64,000 nt of DNA, taken from contig MU006096.1 in assembly GCA_010093705.1 (NCBI GenBank), positions 1,111,908 to 1,175,907 of the forward strand. The letters are read 5' to 3'. Made by a program: the position numbers and the translations under genes. The stretch is from Patellaria atrata CBS 101060 (taxonomy: Eukaryota; Ascomycota; Dothideomycetes; Patellariales; Patellariaceae). Of the stretch, positions 12,672-24,881 are shown one piece after another; within the stretch, counting starts at the first letter, position 1, and each line of letters starts with the position of its first letter. The notes below the pieces were generated by a model. The model was not told where the DNA came from, did not search any database, and worked only from the letters and a program-made list of their open reading frames with translations.

Positions 12672-15202
12672 CTAAAAGTCATCGAGGTGAATTTCGTCAG
12701 GATTGGATGTGGCTTGGACCTGAACTTGAGGTGCCTTTTGTGGTACATTACCACCCTCTGGTCCCGTGCTCGCTGCTACAAAGCCGAGAGGCGCGCGGGC
12801 CTGCCGCTCCAGTGCCGCCATTGCATCAGCTTTCTCTTGTGCGGAATCAGGGATTCCGGAGCCGTTTGTAACGTTTTCGCCGTTCTGTTGCTGAGAGCGG
12901 GCCAGAGCTTGGGAAGCGATGAAGTTGACGTCGGTGCTTGAAAATTGTTAGTACAACGTTGCGTGCGTTTAAAGGGATGAAAAATATAAGAGACATACTT
13001 GTACTGTGCTTGCACACTCCTTTTAACTCTCAACATCTCCTTGAACGTGTCTTCATTGCCATGCTGCACCTCGAAGCTCTCCCACTTTTGCCAGAACTGT
13101 GGACTTGTCCTCGGATCACAAAACTGGCTTGCGTGGCCGTAGATTGCTCTTGCACGGTCGATTTCACCTAGTCTCCTTTCCTGCTCGGCGAATTTGAGAC
13201 ACATCTCCTTTGCTTCATTATCAGGTAGCGCGGCAATAGCACGCTCGTAAATAGGTCTGGTAGATGTGAGGCCGAAGTTAGATGCAGATTTTGTGATATA
13301 AAAGTTGAACATTTCCATTCTGTCTTCGTCCGCAACAGCCCGTGTTGCTCGCTCATAGATCCGCATAGCATGACGAGCGAGACCGCGCTCCTCTTCTAGT
13401 GCACCGTACATGAGATATAGTACCTTAGCGAATTTGGGTGGAACCTCTTCGACCGCTTGCTCAAACAGGTCACGGAGACGCTCAATACCAATTTTGCGGT
13501 CAACCGCTTTGGTGAGGTATAAGTTCCAAAGTTCGAATGCAACCGGGTAAGAAAACAGATCAAGGCCTCGTTCGTAGATCTTAAAGCTCTCTTCGAAGTA
13601 TTTGTTCTCTTCCAATAAGTTGGCGTAGTTAACGACTGTTTGTGGTGTGGCGATTCGCAGTTCGAAAATACGTTCGTACACTTTCTTGGTCTCCTCTAAG
13701 GTGCTAACACTTTCGACAAGATCGACGTAGAAGGACCATAGCTTCCAACTCTTGTGCACGCGTTGCTGCGGAGAGAGCGTCTCGTCAAAATAGTCGACGG
13801 TTGATCTTTTGGGAGCTTGCGTTGCTTTCGCCATAATCTCTACCGCTTTGTCGAAGTTCTCATTTCTGAGTTCCATTTCGGCCCATTCGCACCACATCTC
13901 TGCAAGTTCTGCTACCGATTTGAAGGGTACCTTCACGGATTTCTCCATAATTACTCTTGCATTCCGAAGGTCGCCCCCATTCTCATAGAATTTAGCGTAG
14001 TTGGTCCAGAGTTCATGGAACCTCCCTACAGCTTTCTTTGGGTTTATTGCCGCAATAGCGTCGGTATAGGTTTGGACAATCTCCTCTTTGTTGTCGCCCC
14101 AGAGTCCCACACGCTTTTCCCATTCGCTAACATTGTTTGGATTCTGTCGGAGTAGGACATCGTTGATAAGAAACGGTCGACGATCCATAAGTTGTTCGAA
14201 CCGCATCATCCGGATGTCGAGATCAAGATCTTGGTCTTCATCCAATTTGCCTTTATCTGAACGAGCAGCTGCTTCTTCCATTTTGATACTCATTAGAGCT
14301 TCTTCAGCTTCCGCATATGTATCGAATACGATAGTGAAGTCCCGAACAGTCATAACTGTTGTGATTCCCTCTTCGAATATATCTCTCGCCCTCTCGAAAT
14401 CCCCCTTGTTGATCCAATATCTCGCCAAGCCTACCCATAGGATGCCTCTTTGATCAGAAAATCGTGCGATACCACTGCGGATGATCTTTTCCACGTCAAT
14501 ACCACTATCGTCGCCTGTTTCAATATCCTTCGCATGATCAATCATCAGTTCAATCATCTCTGTCCAGAATTGGAAAGGTCCCTTTGCTTCTTTGCTTTTG
14601 AATTTTGGGTTGTCTAAGATTTCCATGTACTTTTTCACAGCTTCAGTATACTGTCTCATATCAATCAGTAGCTCGATAAAATCTTCGACGTGCTCCGGAT
14701 GGATTTGGAGATACCGTCTCCAGATTTTGATAGCGGTCTCGCCCGAAGCTGAGTTCGCGAACGGGCGATAAAGGGCCCATATTCGATTATGCTGTGTGAC
14801 AGGCAATGCTCTAAGCGCCCTATCAAACGTCCTTCTTGTCGTCGTTACTAGTGGCTGCTTCATTAAGAACTCGAGATACATTTCCCAGATCTTCGGCATC
14901 TTATTCAGCAGCACCAACGCGCGCTCAAATAGAGCATTCACCTTAACAAACTGTGGCGCAAACTTGGCTGGATTACGATTCCGAAGATGTTTTGTCCTAA
15001 GTTCTAGGTACATCTTCCACAGCTTGTAACTACGAGGGAGAGTCGTGACGGCGCGCTCGAGTACAAAAGCTTGCTCAAGGAGAGTGCCGTGTTGCCGCTT
15101 GAACGCAACATAGTCGAGCCATGGTTTGATGCTGCCCGGTAGCCGGATGATATCTTGCTCGTATATGACATCGTTCTCGGATATTAGGTATAGGTGGGAC
15201 AT
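12672..15202 (-). CDS. SYF1: Pre-mRNA-splicing factor Syf1 (HAT-repeat protein)
   Basis: Component of the Prp19/NTC complex that remodels the spliceosome around the first catalytic step (human XAB2). Two exons, 15202-12999 and 12936-12672, give 822 residues. The 62-bp intron has a GTATGT donor and a perfect TACTAAC branch site, and splicing restores QYNTDVNFIASQALARSQQQ. The whole protein is a chain of half-a-TPR (HAT) helices: PGSIKPWLDYVAFKRQHG, RSYKLWKMYLELR, FHELWTNYAKFYENGGDLRN, AFELWNLYLTKAVDRKIG, SPQFWQKWESFEVQHGNEDT. It ends NPDEIHLDDF. I chose the ATG of MSHLYLISENDV. The open frame continues upstream, with an alternative ATG at 15289 (MPGELLRP). The gene shares a 460-bp divergent promoter with VMA8. 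Confidence 0.95.
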
Positions 15203-15661
15203 GGTGGTTGATGAGGCCGGTTTCGAAGCAGACTTTCTCCGGGGTAGTATGGAAGTGAGGGTCGTCGGCCTCAGAAGCTCTCCAGGCATCGCTTCCAAAT
15301 CGATGCTTGGGATGCACTGAGGACCGTCGATTGAGTGCAAAGAGAGGTTAAGGGAAGGGTGGGGGAGGGGTGCTGGTGAAGAAATTGGAGTCGACAGATG
15401 GTGGTTCGATCGGACGGCATTGATAATTGGTTTCAGTTTCTGCGAAACAGGTCAGAGCTGAAAAACGACAAGTCTTGCCGACCAGTGCCAAGACCCATAG
15501 CTATCAACCCCCAACCTCAGTGATGATGTACCATGCGGCAACACTGTCATATTCGTGTTCAATTCTCTAAACTTCAGACGATACTTCTACCAGGACCCGA
15601 CCGAGGCTGAACAATATTTAGCGACAACCTCTGAAACTCAGTCTCGAACGATCTAGCAACA
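15203..15661. promoter_or_regulatory. Divergent promoter of SYF1 and VMA8
   Basis: 460 bp between the two start codons, facing away from each other. It must hold both promoters and 5' leaders. No specific operator was recognised. Confidence 0.6.
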
Positions 15662-16649
15662 ATGTCCGGCGGCGGGGTATGTTTGAAGCTTCCAAGCTAC
15701 CATCGACATGATCAGGATAGCTCATATATATCTAGCAAAGGGAAGCAGTCTTCCCAACTCGGCAGTCGCTGGGTCTTATGAAGAGTAAATTGAAAGGAGC
15801 ACAAACCGGCCATGACCTACTGAAGCGGAAAAGTGAAGCTTTAACAAAGTAGGGTCCTCTGGCTTCTCACAATTTTGGGTCCTATCCAGCTAACCCACAT
15901 TCCTTAGGCGTTTTCGAGGTGTGTAATAATGCTCTCCATCGATCCATCCTACGGAGACTATTCCAGATACATGAGCTCTCTCTAACGTGGCCATTTTCGC
16001 AGAGATTACCCGGCGCATTGACGAAGCAAAACGAAAGATGGGTCGAGTAATGCAAATTGCTGCTTTTTCCTTGGCCGAAGTAACTTACGCTGTGGGCGGC
16101 GATATTGGATACCAGATTCAAGAGTCAGTCAAGAATGCCAAATTCCGTGTGCGGACCAAACAGGAGAACGTCTCCGGTGTTTTCCTACCGCAATTTGAAT
16201 CGTACCAGAAAGAAGACGTCAACGACTTTGGGTTGACAGGGTTGGGAAAGGGTGGTCAACAGGTTCAACGGTGTAGGGAGACCTACGCTAGAGCGGTAGA
16301 GACACTCGTAGAACTCGCCAGTCTGCAGACCGCGTTTGTGATCTTAGATGAGGTTATCAAGGTTGTGAACAGAAGAGTCAACGCAATCGAACATGTCATT
16401 ATTCCCCGCACCGAAAACACGATCAAATATATCAACTCAGAGCTTGATGAGCTCGACCGTGAGGAGTTCTACCGACTAAAGAAGGTCTCTGGAAAGAAAG
16501 AGCGTGATGCAGCAGCCGCTGAGAAAGAACGGAATCAGAAGACGGCGGAGGCAGAGGCAGAGGGTAGCGATAAAGAGAACGTGCAGGGAGATAATCTAGA
16601 AACAAAAGATCTATTGGGAGATCAAGATAACGAGGATGTTATATTCTAG
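15662..16649 (+). CDS. VMA8: V-type proton ATPase subunit D
   Basis: Central-stalk subunit of the V1 sector that couples ATP hydrolysis to rotor movement in vacuolar acidification. Four exons, 15662-15676, 15736-15848, 15908-15918 and 16003-16649, give 261 residues, the usual size. Exon 1 encodes only MSGGG and exon 3 is just 11 nt, yet joining them restores the conserved line [20 protein letters not shown] and then [19 protein letters not shown] exactly. Exon 4 has the hallmark RMGRVMQIA-type and [20 protein letters not shown] segments and the coiled-coil C-terminal half ([20 protein letters not shown]). The tail is acidic and charged ([15 protein letters not shown]). Short-exon structure makes this gene easy to mis-annotate; a frame-only call would lose the first 45 residues. 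Confidence 0.96.
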
Positions 16650-18304
16650 AGTCAGGGGCAAGTGCTAGGACAGTAGATGTTCCCATCAAATATTATGGTT
16701 GTATGGCATGATTCTGTAACCACGCGAGCGAACGGACGGGTTTATCGATACTTCTAGTCTGATGCACATTGCGTAACATGTACTGTACAGTTGCTATTTC
16801 AACGACTAAATCGAACAATAACGTATCATGGAGACTACGGTAGATCTTTGCCCTCGAGTGTCTAAGTACCTTTTCATTTCGTCGTCCCTGCGCTTCAGTA
16901 TTCGTGTCTTATAAAACATTTCTTGTTTTCTCTACATGGTATTTCCTAACGCATAAGGTCAACTCCTTCGCAGCACTGAGGAGGGCGACGCGTTTGTCGT
17001 TATGCGGCAAGCTGAAGATGCCCGAGAGATGCCATATGCATATTGAGCCATTGTTGAGTGCCACTCGTATAAACTGCACATGCACAACCGACTTGGGGCG
17101 GAGAGGTGATGAACTCACTTACCTGCGTTTAAGGGAAACCTTACCTTCCAGTTATTGAGTACATGTGAGGTCAGCAGCACCGCCACACTAAAGAGACGGT
17201 TCAAAATCCCCCCCTAGCTGAATGGGGAGAGCCTAGATTCACGGTACAGACGGCTCTCGTCTAGCCCAAGGGTTGGATCTGATAACCGAATTGATGAGTT
17301 CGATTGCCAGACACTGTACTACTGCACTGCCATCTCTTCCCCATATTGCACAGAATCCAAAAGTCGACTTTGAAGCTTCGTTGAAATAAACATCCGCTTA
17401 AATTCAAAAGTCGATTGCGATCTCAAAAGATGGGTGAGACGACAATCTAGACTTCCAGGGGTGCCCAAAAGAGATGGCGCGTGTCGCTCAGGATTTCCTT
17501 CAAGTCATGACCTCCTGTGGCTTGCTCCCCGTCCAATGCGCGTCTGCCACTTTCAGACTCGATTTCCTTCCTCAGCTGAGAAGGGATATTGGCGTCTGCA
17601 GAGTCGCGTGTCATGAGGAGGCAAAATCATTTCTCAAGAGGAAACTTGTACGCGCTTGTGTGACTGAGAATTGGTGTGATCTTGGATATCTTTCCGTTAG
17701 ATGCAATCATCGATAACTTCAAAAGCGCGATCTGATGTGGGTGACACCGAGATGAGATGAGAAACTTGGTTTTTACGCTTTAAGGTCGAGCCGGGGTAGC
17801 CACTACCTGTCGTTTATTGTTATTATGCAAGGGAGCCACAGGCTACCACGGTCTGTTGGACTCACATGATGGTTTGTGTAGACTGGAAAGATCGTAGATA
17901 TCAGTCAGAAACTCGAACTTTCCGAATCATAACTACGTGTCAGAGTTGACGTACTTCCGGAAAAGAGTGTTATATAGCGATTGTCCTCAATTGTGGATTT
18001 GTGACCTGAAATTCGCAATATTTTTACTTGCGTCGCTTGCTTTACATGCTCTCTTTTTGCCCTTGTTGGAGGCTTGGGATGATGAGATCTGCGTCATAAC
18101 TACACGATCTACACCAGGTTTTGGCGCTTTATGATCTAGTCCAGATTTGTCCCCGCCAGCTTTAATCGCCAAACATAAACCCCCAGCGTCTCCTTTCAGC
18201 GTCACACCTCGATAGCTTTTTTTTTTTTCCCTATCTTTCCTGCTCCTCTAATACATCCATACCAACTCTTGATCGAGAAGTTTCTTTTAACTCCTTGATC
18301 AAGG
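16650..18304. other. Intergenic, no supported gene
   Basis: Holds the VMA8 3' flank, a GTACTGTAC palindrome at 16780-16788, short frames without motifs, and at its right end a T-rich tract (about 18218-18230) just upstream of the channel gene. Confidence 0.6.
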
Positions 18305-21300
18305 ATGGATACCTTTCGCCTTCTTGCGCGACAAGCTCCCTCCGTGGTAAGTTCTCCCTATAAACGCGCTTGACCTACCCCGGTTCTCGTCTCGTCCTTC
18401 TTGCAGAGCAGCGATCATACCCATCTGGAGTGATCACCTGTCATCCTGGCAATATATCAATTATGTACGCAATATACTTATACACTGTATAGGACGAAAG
18501 CAACGACGAGAATATTGGTTCTGCCCAAGATGATACTAAGAACTCCAATTCCGCCAGCACTCTTGTCTCGACCTTAGTCCCAGTCTTGCTAGTTGCCCTT
18601 CTTTTCTTCGCTATTTTCCTCATCCTTCGCCGCATCTTTCCAAGAAAGTACAGCCCTCGCTCCTTCGTGGGTAGTTTACGTGAAAGGTATGTCAGAAGCT
18701 CCTCAGTTCCATCTCATCAGACCTATTTCAAGTATAGTAAGGCTATGGTAAGATAAACTAATCAATTTTATAGTCGCCGTTCCCCTAACCTTCCTTCTGG
18801 ACTGTTCAATTGGATCGGTTCTTTCTTCAGTATCCCTGATTCCTATGTTCTCAATCATCACTCTCTCGACGCATATCTCTTCTTGAGACTTTTCAAAATC
18901 TCTATTGTCTGCCTGCTGGTTGGAATTGCTATCACTTGGCCCGTGCTCTTCCCTGTCAATGCTACCGGTGGAAATGGAATGAAGCAATTCGATATGCTGA
19001 CATTTGGTAATGTCGCCAACCCATGGCGCTTTTGGGCCCACGCAGGTTGTGCTTGGCTTTATTTTGGTAGGGAAATACCCAAGTCTATTCGTTGTCTCTT
19101 ACAGATTACTGACTAGTATAGGATTCATTATGTTCATGATCACAAGAGAGAGCATATTCTATATCAATCTTCGCCAGGCCTATCTCATGTCCCCCATGTA
19201 TGCTAGTCGCATGTCTTCGCGCACTGTCTTGTTCTCCTCGGTACCAGATGCATATCTGGATGAACGTAAACTCAGAGAAATTCTTGGAGAGCATGTCAGA
19301 CGCGTGTGGATCCCCACAGATGTTAGCAACCTTGAGGATTTGGTCCAAGAGCGTGACAAGGCTGCTATGAAATTAGAGGGAGCTGAGACTAAGCTCCTCA
19401 AGCTTGCCAATAAAGCTCGCCTAAAGTCTGTCAAGAAGAACGGTGGTCGTAATGAGGAGGAGCAAACAGGAATCACGAGTGATGGTGCAGAATCAGGCTC
19501 CATTGCTGCGCGTTGGCTTACTCCTAAGCAACGACCCACTCATCGCTTGAAGCCATTGATCGGCAAGAAGGTTGATACGATTGAATGGTCCCGCGCCGAA
19601 CTGGCTAGGTTAATTCCACTAGTTGAGGAAGAGCAAGCCAAGCACCGTGCCCTTCATGCTGATACCAAGAGGATCAACTCTGTCTTCGTCGAGTATGACA
19701 GCTTGCCGGAAGCTCAGGCAGCTTATCAGAGTTTGACCCATCACCAGGCTCTTCATATGTCTCCCCGCTTTTCTGGATTCAACCCTCACGAGATCATCTG
19801 GAAGAACCTGAGAATCAAGTGGTGGGAACGGGTCGTTCGCGGTTTCGCTACTACCGGACTTGTCACCGCTACTATCATCTTCTGGTCTATCCCCGTTGCC
19901 TTCGTTGCATCCATCTCTAATATCAATTACTTAATCGAAGTTCTTCCTTTTCTCGAGTTTATCAACAAATTGCCCACCGTTTTGCTCGGTCTGGTTACTG
20001 GTCTTCTTCCCACTATTCTCTTAGCAGTGTTGATGGCTCTTTTGCCCATCTTCCTCCGAGGTTAGTACAGATATTTGGTTACCCTTTTTATTCAGTACTG
20101 ACTATTGACAGCAATGGCGAGACTCGGTGGTGACCCAACCCTTTCTCAAGTCGAACTCACCGTCCAGAAGTCATACTTTGCTTTTCAAGTCGTTCAAGTT
20201 TTCCTTGTTGCTACTTTGGGTTCTGCAGCTTCATCTGCCGTAGGAATTATCATCGACAACCCTGGAAGTATAACTTCAATGCTTTCGAAACAGATACCAA
20301 AGGCATCTAACTTCTACCTTGCATATTTTGTGCTTCAAGGGTTAGGTGTTGCTGCGGGCTTGCTTCTTGGGATTGTTGGCCTCATTCTTTTCTATCTACT
20401 GGGGAAGCTTTTTGACAGCACACCTCGTAAGATGTACAGACGCTGGTCACAATTGGCGAGCCTCGGCTGGGGAACTGTATTCCCTATCTACACTAACTTG
20501 TTCGTTATTGGTATGTGACTTTCTTCTTACATCAACCCATTTTTACTAACATTTAGGCAGCGATCTGTTACGCCTGCATTGCGCCTCTTGTTCTAGGCTT
20601 CGCGGCGATTGGCTTGTGGCTCTTCTATTTCGCGTACCGTTACAATATCCTTTTTGTTTACGACGTCAGCATTGACACCAAGGGTTTGGTCTACCCGCAG
20701 GCCCTCCAACAGCTCTTCGTGGGTCTTTACATCGCTGAGATCTGTCTTGTCGGTCTTCTCGGTGTCAACCTTAGCAATGTTGGGGCCATCGGACCATTTG
20801 CGCTGGTCATCCTCCTCCTCATCTTCACCGCTCTCTATCACCTCTCTCTCAACGCCGCTCTTGGACCCCTTCTCAGCTATCTTCCCAAGAGTCTTGAGCC
20901 AGAGGAGCGTCGCCTGCTGGCTGAGACCGAGGAATCTGCTATCGAGAATAACGGTGCTGGATCTCACGAGCCCAAGCCTGCTGTCTCAACTATCAAACAT
21001 CTTCCCCCTGCCCCTCACAAGAAACCAAGCATGATCCAGAAATTCTTACGTCCCGATATCTACACGGACTATGCCACCATGCGCAGGCTCATCCCAGCAG
21101 AATTCTCCGGCGTCGATTACGAACCCGAGGTCGCACGTGACGCATTTTTCCACCCCGCCATCACGTCGCAAGTTCCACTGTTGTGGATCCCCAAGGATCC
21201 GATGGGTATCAGTACCCAAGAGATAAGGGAGACGGGCAAGGTTATTCCAATCACAGATGAGGGCGCGCATCTGGATGAGAAGAATAAGATCATTTGGGAT

Positions 21301-21348
21301 GTGGAGAATAGCCGTCCTCCGATTTATGAAAAGCCGATTGATTACTAG
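18305..21348 (+). CDS. PHM7/CSC1-type (DUF221, OSCA/TMEM63) calcium-permeable channel
   Basis: Predicted mechanically or osmotically gated cation channel of 884 residues with about 11 membrane segments. Six exons: 18305-18346, 18493-18686, 18774-19066, 19122-20060, 20112-20510 and 20561-21348, all in phase. Segments in order: N-terminal region with the first helix STLVPVLLVALLFFAIFLIL then RRIFPRKYSPRSF; the late-exocytosis-type transmembrane unit (LDAYLFLRLFKISIVCLL, NPWRFWAHAG); a cytosolic domain with SRTVLFSSVPDAYLDERKL and the conserved APHEIIW-type FNPHEIIWKNLRIKWWER; the RSN1-like pore region (YNILFVYDVSIDTKGLVYPQ); and a C-terminal PHM7-type extension ending IWDVENSRPPIYEKPIDY. The extension makes PHM7 the closest yeast type. 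The 14-codon exon 1 is the least certain part, since an alternative acceptor exists near 18407. The gene is convergent with GAL10. Confidence 0.92.
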
Positions 21349-22096
21349 CGAGCGAGCATGCATTTTTAGTATTGCAAAATTGATACTCTATCACCTGATA
21401 CCCTGGGATGGGAAGTGACGAGATGGTTATTGAGGGGTGCTTGGGTTGGATGATGGGGTCGTGTTGTATTTTTACCTAGTCTTATGTAGTGGTAATGATA
21501 ATTTCGGATATTTGGTTACTTTCGTCGTTGTTGTGTGCTTGCTAGAACTGATTTCCGATCCTCTCGTACGGAATTTACCTGTCGTACAGATCACGCTTGC
21601 ATACGTAGGCTGTCCTCTACCGTGGTCTGCTGGCTGTACATTTCCTACCTACCTGTCTACATGTTCGTATACCAGCTCTATCATATTAACTTCCCCTCCC
21701 CTCAACTGCACAAAACACATCTATGCCACCTTACACCAAAGCAGCCATGTTAGCATCGTCTCCCGTCCATCCACACAAACGTACGGTAGCTACCTCATCC
21801 TTGGTTGTACAGTACAGTACAGTACAGGTTCTACTCAGCTTAATTGGTTAGGTTCCGTATACCGTACTGAGGCGTACTGTACTGTACAAATACTATTTCT
21901 TATGCCGTACTGTATAAATCCTATTTCTCTCTGCCATACGGGGGATATGGGTTCATGCTACGCGAGACGGTGGATGTTTTGATGCTGTAATTTCAACACA
22001 GCATTTCCTAATTCCATGGACTCAGCAACACTTAAAATTTTCATTTCATAGACGAATCCCGCATTCTAATCTAAAAGGAACAACACGCAAACCCCC
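21349..22096. other. Intergenic between convergent genes, with palindromic repeats
   Basis: 3' flanks of the channel gene and GAL10. A (GTACA)n run at 21807-21827 faces a (GTACT)n run at 21874-21887. No gene. Confidence 0.7.
21807..21887. repeat. Inverted GTACA/GTACT repeat pair
   Basis: Four GTACA units at 21807-21827 and the complementary GTACTGTACTGTAC at 21874-21887 form an inverted repeat with a loop of about 46 bp. The two arms could pair in single-stranded DNA or RNA between the convergent genes. Confidence 0.8.
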
Positions 22097-23541
<1,445 letters not shown>

Positions 23542-24881
23542 GTTTTTACGTATTTCTTGGGGATATAATCAATTCGTAGAAGCTGTAGAGGAATTTTCGA
23601 GGAAGAGGCAGGTCGTGTGCGCAAAAGATCTGGTACCTGGTAACTTTTTATGCTTGATCTACCTTACTCCTCGTTTCCACCAGTGAGGGTAGCATTGAGC
23701 TCCTCGTGTACGCGGTATGAACCGTCAGGGAAAGAATAAACCTCATCTCCGCTCCGCTACGTGTTTCTAGGCTTTCCACCCCTTACTACCATTCTTGAGT
23801 ACGGGATATCCGATCAAGGTGGGGTTGAAATGTCAAGGGTCATCCCACCTCGGCAGTCGGGATCAAACAGGTGACCCGAGACCGGATTAGGCCTAGCACT
23901 CCCGTTCCGCGTGAACTTATCACGGGGAAAGAGCTGCTGTTTGCGACTTCCTCATGGACGCGTTCTCATGAATGGAATGTCCTCCAACTTCTTCACAAAC
24001 CTTCACCAACTCTCGAATAACAGCCTAGGCTTAGTACCATGCATCATCCTCGCTTGCTCCTCTTCGACTTCTTCGTAATAAGAAAATCTCAGAGAAAACC
24101 TCCTCATCATTGTCAACAACACACTTTGTCGCATCTGTCATCGACGTGAAATCCGCTGCGCTTCCTTACGAAGCACCTATTCAATTTCGCTTCCTTCTAG
24201 CCATTGAGCTTCCTCAGTATTATGATAAGACCGACAATAACAGTTGACAATAAGCACCTTCGAAAAATTTGCTGTTGTTGTGGTTGACGCGCGACAATCG
24301 TCGAGGCAGACAATAGCTTCGCAGTATCTCGGTAAGTAACAATAGCCATCAGACAATAGAGCGCGCAGTATCGCTTTCACGCATGAGAGTTTTTGGGCGC
24401 AATTGCAAGAAGAATCAATTGTTTTGATTGTTTCTCGCTTGCTATTGTCGATTTCCCGACATATACCTCAACCTCTCCGTCCATTCCCAATCTTCTCCAG
24501 CCATTTCTTCTTCTTCCTAGCAAACCCTCTCTGCAGAACCTGTCCCTTCGAAAACAATCCCTCAATCCTCACAAGCATTTTGTGTTGATCACATTTGGTT
24601 CGCACTTCCATACAAATACGCTCGCATATAGATCCTCTTGCTAACGTCAATTCAGCTTTAGACCAGAAGAAGAACCTACTCACTTTACACTCACGACATA
24701 CCTCACTTCAGAAAATCTTCGCGCTTCCGACACTCGACACACCTCCCTACACAAGAAACCTCTTCTCACTTTCCGCATCACCATACCTCTTTGACGAATA
24801 CGGTATTCGTATTCCACATTTGTCACACATCTCGACCTCACAATTCGACATTTTCACGAGACCATCCATACACTATCAGAT
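23542..24881. other. Divergent promoter region of GAL10 and the SUN gene
   Basis: 1.3 kb between head-to-head genes. The right half (24400-24880) is C/T- and A-rich like a long 5' leader and has several short upstream frames. No gene was recognised. Confidence 0.6.

Noticed and set aside
15203-15340. N-terminal extension of SYF1 to 15340
   Set aside because: The first codon of that frame is TTG. Syf1 proteins begin close to the first HAT repeat, so the ATG at 15202 was preferred; 15289 stays as an alternative.
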